A stretch of 64,000 bases of DNA, from positions 60,509,590-60,573,589 of the forward strand of contig NC_044980.1 of NCBI RefSeq assembly GCF_008728515.1, given 5' to 3'. Position 1 is the stretch's first letter; every line of letters begins with the position of its first letter. The DNA comes from Papio anubis (Eukaryota; Chordata; Mammalia; Primates; Cercopithecidae). Under the pieces are notes generated by a model. It was given only the letters and a program-made list of their open reading frames with translations. It searched no databases and was not told the origin of the DNA. Positions 1 to 11,290 of the stretch are shown here, in pieces. Position numbers and translations under genes: made by a program.

Positions 1-675
1 ATTCAGTGAAGAGACTGTCTTTTCTTCATTGTGTGTTCCTGGCATCTTCGTCAAAAATCGGTTGGCCATAAATGCGTGGATTTATTTCTGGGCTTTCTAG
101 GCTGTTCCATCAGCTATGTGCCTGTTTTTATACCAGTACCATGCTGTTTGGTTACTATGGCTTCTTTGTTATATATATATGTAATTCTTTTTTTTTTTTT
201 TTTTTTTTTCTGAAAAGGAGTCTTGCTCTGTTGCCTAGGCTGGTGTGCAGTGACGCAATCTCAGCTCACTGCAACCTCTGCCTCCCTGGTTCAAGCGATT
301 CTCCTGCTTCAGGCACCTGAGTAAGTAACTGAGATTACAGATGTGCACCAGCACACCCAGCTTATTTTGTATTTTTAGTACAGGGTTTCACCAGTTGGCC
401 AGGGTGGTCTCAAACTCCTGACCTCAAGTGATCCGCCCACCTTGGCCTTCCAAAATGCTGGGATTGCAGGTGTGAGCCACCATGTCAGACCTTTGTAAGA
501 TATTTTGAAGTCAGGTAGTATGATAACTCCAACTTTATTCTTTTTGCTCAAAATTGCTTTGGTTATTTGGAGCCTTTTGTGGTTTCATACAAGTTTTGAG
601 ATTGGTTTTCTATTTCTGTGAAGAATGTCATTGGTATTTTGATAGGGATTGCATTCAATCTGTAGATCACTTTGT
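1..675 (-). mobile_element. L1 fragment (3' part of ORF2), split by an Alu
   Basis: Positions 1-187 and 492-675 read as the antisense of a primate L1 ORF2 3' region. The sequence has the familiar series 'gaagagactgtc', 'tgtgtgttcctggca', 'ccagtaccatgctgttt' and, after the Alu, 'attttgaagtcaggtagta' and 'tttgatagggattgcatt'. The L1 continues across the Alu without loss of order, so the Alu inserted later. The frame is broken and nothing is coding. The element runs off the left edge of the window. Confidence 0.85.
188..491 (-). mobile_element. Alu, antisense, inserted in L1
   Basis: A T-run of about 22 is followed by an antisense Alu body (left and right arms present) ending in 'gccaccatgtcagacc'. 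It interrupts the surrounding antisense L1. Diverged, older Alu. Confidence 0.9.
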
Positions 676-3426
676 GAAATTTTTTTTCAAAAACATAATC
701 ATAATACCATTGTCACACATAAAAATAATAAACACTTATTTTTGACTGAACCAGTCTTAAAAAGAAGCAAACCAACTATTAGCCAGGCCTTGGATGAGGA
801 TCTAGGCATCATCATTCACACCACAAAATTTGTATGTGTAAATGACACACACACGCAAGCGTAAGTATTAAATAATGTACTGAAAGAAGAGAGTCTCTCT
901 CCTGAGTAATTTACTGAGGACTTCAGTTGTGAAAAGTATGCCCTAAACACCAATTAAGTGTGCCAAAAGCAATTTATTCATGTTTCTAGAGAAAAATAAA
1001 AGGGGAATATCTGAATTGTGGTTTTCCATGTATGTGGATAGTCCCTTTAGTAATGAATCAAGGAACACTTTATTTCATTTGTGAAGCAGCTTTTGATTTT
1101 ATATGCTCTGTGGTCTCAGGTGGCTTTTTGTAAGCCAGGGATAGGATTTAATAAAAGAAATCTCTTCAAGTTCATGTATAATCAATTTATTTAGAACCTG
1201 TAATCATTAAGCTAGCTGTGTCATATACAAAATTAGAAGAAAATTAATTATCTTTTGTTACTTATTTTTTAGAACCCTAGATTTTTGTTCAACTTTGTAA
1301 TATGAACCTTTTCTAAAAGCTCTATTTGTCAGTGGCAGAAATATTACAAATATTTCTAGCATCGTACAGTTTTTCATATGCCCTTAAGTAGTTTCTAACA
1401 TTTTAAAATTTTTATACATATCTCTTAAAAAAGAAAATTTTGAAGAGTTCCTTTTCATTTATTTACAATGAAATTTGGAAACAAGAACTTACTACATTAC
1501 AAAATCTAGAATAAAATTACCTTTTTAAAAAAAATGGATCATGAACATTTTGTAAAAAGAGTTGAAAATAAATCATTGTTCATTCCTATGGGAGCCTTTG
1601 TGTAACCATTTCTACTTTTAAGTCTTACTGCTAGAGGAAGTTGTACACATTAAGGATGTATGTGGCACTGTTTCCAAAATAAATTGTTTATTTATACTAC
1701 GTAAGACCAAGATTAGACCACTGAAGTTGTATTGGTCATTCTAGTCCTCAAATTTAAATGCAGTTTTTGTCAATACAAAAAAGAGACTGTACAATGAAGG
1801 AAAACTCATAATGCTTTTGACTTTACCAGCTGCTAGAGGCTACTCAGAATAAAGGTCAGAATATCTCCGTATTTAGGGTAATTCTTCTCTATACTCAAAA
1901 CACTTGTAGCTGAGTTCATGGTGTACATTTTTCGTGAATGGTTGTTTATAGGAAGTTTATATATTATCTTGGCAAGATAACTTTGAAAACCCACTGTTTT
2001 CCTAGCATTTTTCTATTGCTGCTAAACAATTTCTGCCCAATCTAAAAAATTGCCTTCCTATACCAGCAGGTGGAGGCAAGAGCAGTCAAATCATAGCACT
2101 TTGCTTTTCAAGTGTACTGGCATGTATTGTCGATTATCTATCCATGACTCAAAGCCTCTTTATGACGTGTCTCTCACATAATTACTTTTCTTCAACAACT
2201 CTGTTGTTGTTTGAGCATCTTCTTTTGATGGCTTTATCATTTGCTTTATTTACTTGGTGTCTGGGAGTGAACTTAGTGGTCATTTTAGGACAGACTAATT
2301 TAGATTTTCGTCACATTTCTACATTCATTGATTGAACAGTTAAAACATACATGTTATGTGCTGAACATATTCTTCCACATTTGCCAAGAAATACAAAAAT
2401 GACTAAGACATGGACCACATTTCCAAAGAGCTTACATTCTAGTAGAATTACAAGGAAAAATGTCTTCAATTCCTCTCCTGACTTGGAGAAGCAGATCAGT
2501 CAGCCTTGCTGGTATAGCTATGGCTAGCACTGGGTAGTGACAAAGCTCCGTTTTCACATGGATTTTAATTCCATCAACAAATATTTACTAAGCACCAGGG
2601 ACTACATAGGGGATTAATTTATAAACATAGGCTTTTTGTCTTACAGATAAAAAAGGCCAAAACAATTTTCAAAAGAAGTATCATTTATTTTTAAACTTTT
2701 TAATACAGACTATATAGAACAAATAACTAACCGACATATAGATCCTGATGCATTGAACTTAAGGAACTTTCAGTTAGAAGTAACTGTGCGTAACATTTTC
2801 TGGAATATACTTAGAAAACTTTCCACAAATCCTGGTTGAAATAAAATAAAAGTATGATACTCTAGATCAATTCCATTAGCTGTTTATTAATAGCCAATAA
2901 TGATAAAAAAAAATACTTTATACAAACAGTATGAAAGAGGAGAACTGAATTCTAAGGTTATGTCTGTATGTGCAGAATGAGAGATGGAGAAGAAACTCAT
3001 AGTTATAGAAAACAGAAAAGAATGGCCCCAGAATTTCTTGCAAGACTTAACAGCCACCAATATTCAGAACTGTGTTTAAGCCCCAACCTGTCCGTCATCT
3101 TAATACATTGTGCATCACAAATTTCCAACCCAATTAAAGCATTTCTGTTTCCTTCATTGGTTTATTTATGAAAGTCACTAAAAAGACACACAGTCTGATC
3201 TAACCTATTTTAGCCTTACCTCCCATCCCTCCACACCCCATTAAACCCATGTACCCACCTTACGTCATAGAGCTATCCTGAAAGACTCAGCCAGTTTAGA
3301 AGTTACATCCTTATTGAAGTCTTTCCTAGATTCCCCAAGGCAGAGTCGCACGCACTGTCCTCTTCATTCTCCATTGCTTTATTTATATAGAATTTGTTAC
3401 CTGATATTCTTTTATTTCATTATTAT

Positions 3427-3660
3427 TTTTAGAGACAGGGTCTTACTCTGTTACCCAGGCTGGAGTGTAGTGGCACAACTGTGACTCACTGTGGCCTTGA
3501 CTTCCTGGGATCAAGTGAGCCTCCCAAGTAGCTGGGACTATAGATGAGATCTCACCATGTTTCCCGGGCTGGTCTTGAACTTCTGGGCTCAAGTGATTCT
3601 TTCTCTTTGGCTTCCCAAAGTGCTGGGATTACAGGCATGAGCCACCACACCCACCCAGCC
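3427..3660 (-). mobile_element. Alu, antisense, internally deleted
   Basis: Starts at 'tttttagagacagggtcttactctg' and ends at 'gagccaccacacccaccc'. It is shorter than a full Alu because part of the arm junction is missing. The free-form divergence suggests an AluJ-age copy. Confidence 0.85.
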
Positions 3661-3679
3661 TGCTACCTGATATTCTAAT

Positions 3680-3795
3680 GTCTCTTTCTGTATTTCTTCC
3701 TCACAAGTCTGTAAGCTACTGAAAGGTAATAACTTTGTCTTATTCATCTTTGTAACCTCAGTAAATATTTGCTGAAGGAATCACTGAATCAACTA
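3680..3795 (+). repeat. L2-like 3' end
   Basis: The phrase 'gtctgtaagctactgaaagg' followed by 'gtcttattcatctttgtaacctcagtaaatatttgctgaa' in pieces matches the conserved 3' end of mammalian L2/MIR elements. Short and diverged. Confidence 0.5.
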
Positions 3796-3977
3796 TTTCT
3801 TGGGAACTCCTTTTATAATAAGCCTCTCTCTCCCCCCGCCTTTTTTTTTGGTGATGTCTGAATTATATTCATAATTCCAGATGATAGATGCTAGTAACAA
3901 GTCAGTAAATCCTATCAATAGGGAATAAAGAACTAGCATTTATTGCATGGAGTGCTTTCTTAGGATACCTCAGCTGA

Positions 3978-4250
3978 GGCTGGGCACATTGGCTCATGCC
4001 TGTAATCCCAGCTCTTTGGGAGGCCGAGGCAGGTGGATCACCTGAGGTCAGGAGTTCAAGACCAGCCTGGCCAACATGATGAAACCTTGTCTCTACTAAA
4101 AATACAAAAATTTTTATTCCTGCTACTCAGGGGGCCAAGGCGGGAGAATCACTTGAACCTGGGAGGCAGAGGTTACAGTGAGCTGAAATCATGCCATTGC
4201 ACTCCTGTCTGGGTGAGAGAGTGAGACTTCGTCTCAAAAAAAAAAAAAAA
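3978..4250 (+). mobile_element. Alu, sense
   Basis: Begins 'ggctgggcacattggctcatg' and ends in an A15 tail at 4236-4250. The middle is shortened around the second-arm start. Imperfect flanking repeats ('tacctcagctga' before, 'tgcctcagttga' after) look like the target-site duplication. Confidence 0.92.
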
Positions 4251-4784
4251 GAAAAGAATGCCTCAGTTGAACCTTATCAATAAAAGATGTAGATTGTTTG
4301 AGTACTTTAAGGAAGAATTTGCCGTTTCCTGGGAGTACACTGTTTCCAAATGGTTTAATTGATTACCTATGAACAGTTCATTAAAGGGCTCTGGAAAAAA
4401 ATGAGACCTGGGTGCAGAGGGCAGCCATCGAGGTCATCCAGGTTTGAGTGGTTTTACTCTTTGAGAACAGGTGACTGAAAAGCTGCCCAAGTCTGTGTGA
4501 CCTGTTTTTCAGAGCTGGATAAAAGCTAAAGTGGGGCACTCCTCCACAGCCCCTGCAGCAGTCTCTCAGGGCGTGGTATAGACAACAAGTCAGACATGTG
4601 ATATAAATATTTATGCTTTAATGCACTTATTCTCTCCCCATTAAAAGCAAAGTACAAAATCAGAGAAGTGCAATTGGTGAAAAATTTGATGATTACCTTT
4701 TCTGGGATGGGAGTTGCAACATCAGTATAGGATAATAAAGAATAAGGGCCCTCGGATACTTTTCAGTTTATAAATAAAACTACA

Positions 4785-4975
4785 AAGGAGTATGGGCTCT
4801 GGAGTCAGGCTTGGGTTTGAATCCCAGCCGCACAAATGCTATGTGACCTTGAACAAGCTACTTTACTTCTCTGTACCCAGTAAATTGGATTGCTAATATC
4901 TTCCTCTGGGCTTATTGGGAGGATTAAATAAGAACATGCATGTAAACTCTTGGTAAAGGCCTGAGGAGAGCTTAA
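4785..4975 (+). repeat. MIR
   Basis: Core phrases of a tRNA-derived MIR are visible in order: 'tggagtcaggcttgggtttgaa', 'tgtgaccttgaacaagc', 'aataagaacatgcatg'. Confidence 0.75.
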
Positions 4976-5675
4976 CAGTTAGAAGGAGATGTGAAAGTAG
5001 TTCATTATGTCTGGAGCTTAGATACAAGAGCAAAAGGATGGCACTGACAAAGCCAACATGGTAGTTAGGGCAGATTCAGAAGTAGGTAGCTTGAACTTGA
5101 TCCTGAAGTCACTGGGGAACCATGCCATTGAAAGGGAGTGTCATGATCAGATTTACATTTTAGGATGATTACTCTGCAGGCAATCTGCAGAATAGATTAG
5201 AAGGCATCCAGGAAGAACCTCCTGGGTTTCTGATTCAGACAACTGAGTACATACTGGTGATCATCCCTGAGATAAGGAATAAAAGAGGAGGACAGATTTG
5301 GTTCTGGGGGCAAGGAAGATGAGCAATTTAATTTTAGACATACTGTATTTAAGATGACCATTGACATCCAAGTGGAGCTGCCCAGCAGGCAGTTGGTCAT
5401 ATGGGTCTAGAATTCAGGAGATTTGTGCTGGAGGTACAGATCTATAATTCTTTAGCTATAGGTGACATGTGTAGCCATACAAATGGAACAGGCATGGTGT
5501 GCAAGATGTAAAGAAAAGAAAAGAGGCCATAGAACTGAATCCTGAAGAGCTCTAAGGAATCCTGAGAAGGAGCTAAAAAACAAAAACAAAACTTAAAAAA
5601 AGACAGCTGATGATAAAAATCATGAGGGAACAGCCAGTGACATCAAATGAAAAGAGGAATCATTATCACAAAAGC

Positions 5676-5838
5676 CCAAGAAGGGTGGTGGCACACGCCT
5701 GTAATCCTAGCTACTTGGGAGGCTGAGGCAGGAGAATTGTTTGAACCTAGGAGGTGGAGGTTGCAGTGAGCCAAGATCCCGCCACTGCACTCCAGCCTGG
5801 GCAACAGAGCAAGACTCTGTCTCAAAAACAAAAACAAA
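5676..5838 (+). mobile_element. Alu right-arm fragment, sense
   Basis: Only the second arm is present, from 'ggtggtggcacacgcctg' to 'caagactctgtctcaaaaac'. The 5' half is missing, so this is a truncated or deleted copy. Confidence 0.88.
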
Positions 5839-6100
5839 GTACAGCAGTCATCCAGGTCTGAGGGTGGAGCTGTGGGAGAGGTCTGTTAGAGTGAGAAAAT
5901 AGAGGGATTAAAGGACTGGAGTTCTAAGGGAGATGGAAAACTAAGAACCATGGGAGTAGATCAATGGAAGCTGAAAAGATAGAAGGTTGTGATTGCAGTG
6001 GAATAGCTGACTTTATGATTTCCAAGGAGCATCTTCAAATGGTGGTAAGAAGAATAAACACAAAGGTTCTTGGAGTGAAATAGATTAAGGAAGTGACGTT

Positions 6101-6405
6101 GGCTGGGCACAGTGGCTCATGCCTGTAATCGCAGCACTTTGGGAGACCAAGGTGGGAGAATTGTTGAGCCCAGGAATTTGAGACCAGCCTGGGCAACATA
6201 GCGAAACCCCATCTCTACAAAAATTAAATTAGCCAGGCATGATGGTGCATGCGTGTAGTCCCAGCTATTAGGGAAATGAGAGGATCAAGTGCTTAAGCCC
6301 AGGAAGTTGAGGCCGCAGTGAGTTATAATCACACCACTGCACTCCAGCCTCAGCAACAGAATGAGACCCTGTCCCAAAAAGAAAAGAGAGAGAAAAAGAA
6401 AAGAA
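6101..6405 (+). mobile_element. Alu, sense, AluJ-like
   Basis: Full-length two-arm Alu beginning 'ggctgggcacagtggctcatg'. It ends in a purine-rich tail 'aaaaagaaaagagagag'. Its many substitutions suggest an old subfamily. Confidence 0.9.
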
Positions 6406-6486
6406 ACTGAAGTTAAGGGAGTGGTAAGCCTTGTCCACCTACCGTTAGAGTCTCCCTGGGATGATTATGGAACTTTAGACAGGGAC

Positions 6487-6849
6487 TGATAATGGTTTGA
6501 CTGTGTCCCTACCCAAATCTCATCTTGAATTATAGCTCCCATAATCCTCATGTGTCATGGGAGGAACCCAATGGGAGGTAATCGAATCTGGGGGTGGATT
6601 TTTCCTGTGCTGTTCTCGTGATAGTGAATAAGTCTCATGAGATCTGATGGTTTCATAAAGGGCAGCTCCCTGCACACGCTCTCTTGCCTGCCACCGTGTA
6701 AGATGTGACTTTGCTCCTCCTTCACCTTCTGCTATGATTGTGAGGCCTCCCCAGGCATGTGAAACTGTGAGTCCATTATACCTCTTTTTCCTTATACATT
6801 ATCCAGTCTTGGGTATTTCTTCATAGCAGTATAAAAATAGACTAATACA
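6487..6849 (+). mobile_element. MST-type (MaLR) solo LTR
   Basis: 363-bp LTR of the MSTA/MSTB kind, with 'tgataatggtttgactgtgtcc' at the start and 'agactaataca' at the end. Phrases such as 'ctcatgagatctgatggttt' lie between. It is bounded by a perfect 5-bp target duplication GGGAC (6482-6486 and 6850-6854), so it is a complete solo LTR left by recombination. It has no coding content. Confidence 0.9.
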
Positions 6850-7789
6850 GGGACTGTAGAGCTAATTCTTTGGTGAATGTGAGAAAATGGCAAAGAGTTT
6901 AGTTGATGATAGCAACAAAGAGAGTTAATAAGGGATGTAGCAGGAAGCCAGTAGCCTCAGAGGATTAGAATTGTAGTGCAGTAATGATTTGGACACCCTT
7001 TTGAGGATCAAGGAGAGGCTTACCCTGTGTCAAGGCCTCCTAGTGTGAGGAACTTGAGAGAATGTGAGTGCACTTCATGGGAGAGGCAGTGCATTCACCA
7101 GGAATCCAGGTTACAGTTAAGACAAAGCGGAAAAGCCAGTGCCCTGTGACAAGGTTGAGGATGTAGGGCGAGGGGTGAGTGTCGGAGAAAGAGACTGGCA
7201 TGATGGGAGAGCTTCACCAACTGGTGATGCCGAACCTTTGGGACAGTGGCAGAATGTATGCTGTGAAAGGACACAGAGCAGAGAGAAAGCAGTAAGTTCA
7301 CAAATATTTGCTGTGTTGAAGGTCTTGTATCTGAAACCTTTAGGTAAACTTTTATGACTTCTATCTTAGTAAACTCAGTCAGTGAATAAGATTAATTCTC
7401 ACTTGTAAAATAATAAGGACATGAACTTTAAACAGTCTTGTGGAAAAACCATTTTTATATTCTGATCATATTATCAATACCCTTGGCCCTGCTCCCTATG
7501 CAAAGAACTGAAAGTCTTTTCTGCCAGACTATGCTCTTGAAAGTAGCGCTTATTCCTTATTTCTCCACGTTGTGAGAATTAGATGAGTGTTTTAACACTC
7601 CCTGCAAACATGAGCTACTCAGTAAATGAGTTCTCCCTTCCTCTGTTTCTCTGTCCTTTCTTCCTTCCAGAGAAGACACCTAGAACCTGGTTTGCGAGTG
7701 GAAAGGAGAAAGGGTACCTGAGGAAGGGCACAGGCAGGGCTGCTTGGCATCACGTGCTGTCACGTGGAATCTCAGGAATGAGATCATCC

Positions 7790-7990
7790 AGTCGGTGCTG
7801 TCCATTCGAACTTTCTGCAGTGGTGAAAACATTATCTGTGCTGTCCAGTGTGGTACCCACTTACTACAAGTGGCTATTGGATATTTAAAATGTGCCTGGT
7901 ACAACTGAGAAACTGAATTTTTTATTTTATTTACTCACAATTCATTTAAATAACTACATGTGCCTGCTGTGTTGGACTGCACAGGTCTAG
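7790..7990. mobile_element. hAT-type nonautonomous DNA transposon (MER group)
   Basis: The ends are inverted-repeat-like ('gtgctgtccattcgaac' against the reverse complement of 'gttggactgcacaggt'). The interior 'acaagtggctattgga ... aaatgtgcctgg ... aactgagaaactgaatttt' matches the common MER3/MER20-like family. The exact family is not assigned. Confidence 0.5.
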
Positions 7991-8061
7991 TGGATAATGT
8001 GCTGCTTGGCTGAAGGCTTCAAGAAAGAAATGGACTAAATACCTGAAGAAATAGATAAGTT

Positions 8062-8345
8062 GGCCAGTAGCATTGGCTCATGCCTGTAATCTCAGCACTT
8101 TGGGAGCCAAAGCGGGTGGATTGCTTGAGCCCAGGAGTTGCTCACTATGGGCAACATAGCAAGACTCCATCTCTATTAAAAATTTAAAAATTAGCTGGGT
8201 GTGGTGGCACACGCCTGTAGTACCAGCTACTTGGAAGGCTGAAGCAGAAGGATTGCTTGAGTCCAGGAGGTCTAGTTTACAGTGAGCTATGACTGCACCA
8301 GTACTCTCCAGCCTGGGCAACAGAATGAGACCTTGTCTTTTAAAA
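8062..8345 (+). mobile_element. Alu, sense
   Basis: Starts 'ggccagtagcattggctcatg'. Both arms are present and the copy is diverged. Its tail passes into the purine tract that follows. Confidence 0.88.
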
Positions 8346-8440
8346 AAGTAAAGAGAAAGAGAGAGAGAAATACAGAAAAAAAAGAGAAACAAGGAAAGAA
8401 GAAAGAAAAGAAGGAAGGAGAAAGAAAAAGAGAAACAGGT
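8341..8440 (+). repeat. Purine-rich (GAAA)n-like tract
   Basis: About 100 bases of almost pure A/G with irregular GAAA and GGAA units. It grew from the A-tail of the preceding Alu. Confidence 0.85.
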
Positions 8441-9593
8441 AAGCCTCAGTGAGGTATGTAGCTGGGCTTTGGCATTGCAGAAATCAGAAATAAAGGAGTC
8501 CTATATGCTCTGATGAAAGGACCCTGGACTTGAGCTATGGCCTGAGAAGTTGTGAGGAGAGGGGTGATTTAGTCAAAACAGTGGCTAGAAAGACAACTTT
8601 GTGAATAGTAGAAATCAGGGTTAGAGTGTTTCTGATGTAATAGCTACACAAGAGAAATAATTAAACTTATACAGGAATTCCAGTCTTGAGGGGGGATTGA
8701 TTTAATGCAGACCTCAAGAGCAGTTTGTAGAGAAACATTAGTTGCAAAGCAAATACTAGGAATATTTGCCAAGTGTTTCAAAGAATTGGCACAAATTTCT
8801 GGAAATGTCCTGCCAACCATGTAGTACAACACAGTGACATGGTGACAGGGAAAGGGATGGAAAAAATGTAAATTGGTAGGAGGTAGAAGTTGTAAAATGT
8901 TACATAATATAGTTTCACCATAGCCCTGGCTCTAATAAAACGTGTTTCCCTGTATGAATGTTTACTTGTGATGATGAGGGAAGATGGTGTTGCTTTAATG
9001 TTTTTGCCATATTTGTCCCATCTTGTTTCAAGTGTATAATGAACATCTGTCTGCTCATCAGTGTGCAGTGCATTGGGGTGGGAGTTTGTGATGAAAGAAA
9101 TGTACAATGGCCATTGTGCTTGAGAAAGTCCTAGTTTCATTTAGAATATAAAACAAACTAATTGAATAGGTGATGACAGTAATTTAAATGTCTAAAATGA
9201 ATGGCACAGATGAAAGGTGGTAGAAGCTCAGATCTGGGTGAACTGGAATGGTGAAAGCCTTGATGAGAGGAAGTAGAGGACTTCAAACTATGCTTCAAAA
9301 GAAAATGAACCCCATAAATCAACATTTCTGAAAGTACATTCCATAAAATATTTTACAAAAGTCTCAAGGCAATAATTAACTCAGAATAACTATGGCATAC
9401 TCATTTGTCCAAATGAAATTCTGTAACCTGATGATCTCTGTCAAAATTTATCCAGCTTTCTTCCTTTGCCTAAACACTATTATTATTATTATATTATTTT
9501 GGATACAGGAGATTACAGTGCTAGCAAATGCACCTTCCTGTCAATTCTACTGTGGTATTCTGTATTATTTCTTGGTTAGAAATTTCACAGGGT

Positions 9594-9896
9594 TGGCCTG
9601 TTGCAGTGACTCATGCTTGTCATCCCAACACTTTGGGAAGCTGAGGTGGAAGGATCGCTTGAGCTTAGGAGTTCAAGACCAGCCTGGGCAACATGGCAAA
9701 ACCACATCTCTACAAAAAGTACAAAAAATTAGCTAGGTGTCATGCACACCTATAGTCCCAGCTACTTGGAAGGCTCAGGTAAGAGGATCACCTGACCCTG
9801 GAAGGTTGAGGCTACAGTGAGCCATGATCACGTCACCTGGACTCTTGCCTGGGTGAGAGAGTGAGACCCTGTTTCAAAAAAAAAAAAAAAAAAAAA
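9594..9896 (+). mobile_element. Alu, sense, with poly-A tail
   Basis: Begins 'ggcctgttgcagtgactcatg' and ends with A21 at 9876-9896. The flanks 'aaatttcacagg' (left) and 'aaattcacaaagg' (right) look like a worn target duplication. Confidence 0.92.
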
Positions 9897-10659
9897 TTCA
9901 CAAAGGTCATGTTTTGAAAAGTGTTTTGAAAACAGAGGAGATGATGAAGAAGGTATGATGATTGAAACAGAAATAATAAAGAGCCTGGAATTTTGTAGTA
10001 GGAAAAAAATATATAGTGTTTAATTAGACAACTGGAATCTCAGATTTGATCTACTTTTTCATTTTCAAATTACTAGACATAATAACTGCTGTAGGAAAAG
10101 ACGGGCTCATGCCGGTTGTCTGCTTTTGACTTATATAGCTCTCAGCTGCAAAAAGTCAGAGAAAAATCTTCACCAGATTCTCAAGAATACAAGCGCAGCT
10201 GCTGGATGACTACAGGTGCACTGGTTTTCCCACCCGGGTGCAGTTCTTTCCAGTACTGTAGAGGCACGGAAGGGGAAGACGAGATCAGTGTACCAGCATC
10301 TAAAGCATTGGGTGAGCTTGAAAATGTAACAAAGGGGAAGAGGGATGCTCCGCAAAATGAAGATGGGAGAGGAAAAGCAGAGATGAAGTACTCAGTAGAT
10401 CAAAATGTTTTAGTTAGAAGTATAAGGCATTCCCCTGTCACCATTCCTTTTCTTTGGTAACAAGAATTATGAATCCTGAAAAGAATTAAGGTAAAATCCC
10501 AGAAGGTGAGGAAAAAAGGTATTAAGATAAAAATTTTAATATATTTAGTTGACTCATGACATCATGATTTCTAACGTTTGTTTCTGTCTTTTTAGCCCTT
10601 CCAGGTTCAGGGAATAGTATTACATTAAGGGACAAATAGCTTTTCACTAGCTGCCTTGG

Positions 10660-10875
10660 AAACTATAAAACGTATATGTGTCCATCCAAGGTGGAGGTAT
10701 TGACATCTTTATCAGTTTAACTTTCCCACTACAAATAAATGACAAGTGTTTGAGGTGATAGTTATGCTAATTAACCTGGTTTGATCATTACACAATGTAC
10801 ACATGTATTGAAACATCGCACTGTACCCATAAAGATGTACAATTATTATGTGTCAATTAAAAACAAAATAAAACT
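10660..10875 (+). mobile_element. L1 3' end
   Basis: 3'-terminal L1 sequence in sense orientation: 'gatagttatgctaatt', 'gatcattacacaatgta', 'cccataaagatgtacaa', then an A-rich tail 'ttaaaaacaaaataaaac'. A short 5'-truncated copy. Confidence 0.8.
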
Positions 10876-10998
10876 TAACAATCAGATATGCTATGACCAC
10901 TCAACCTTCCAGTAAATGTTAGGAAATAGATGAAAACCAATGAAGGTCATCTTATGAGTGAAATGCTTGAAGTAATTTTCTTTTAAAACTGTGTAATA

Positions 10999-11290
10999 GG
11001 CTAGGCACGGTGGCTCATGCCTATAATCTCAACACATTGGAAGGCCAAGGAGGGCGGATCACTTCAGGTTAGGAGTTCAGGACCAGCCTGGCCAACATGG
11101 TGAAACCCTGTCTCTAATAAAAATACAAAAAACTAGCCAGGCATGGTAACACAAGCTTGTAATTCCAGCTACTCAGAAGGCTGAGGCACGAGAATCGCTT
11201 TAACCTGGGAGGTGGAGGTTGCAATGAGCTGAGATTACGCCATTGTACTCCAATCTGGGCGATAGAGTGAGACTCTGTCTCCAAAAAAAA
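10999..11290 (+). mobile_element. Alu, sense
   Basis: Starts 'ggctaggcacggtggctcatg' and ends 'ctctgtctcc' plus A8. Both arms are present, with moderate divergence (AluS-like). Confidence 0.92.

Noticed and set aside
8778..9140. 120-codon minus-strand open frame in intron 1
   Set aside because: No family recognised, no start or splice context, AT-rich intron. Most likely chance, although I could not run a search.
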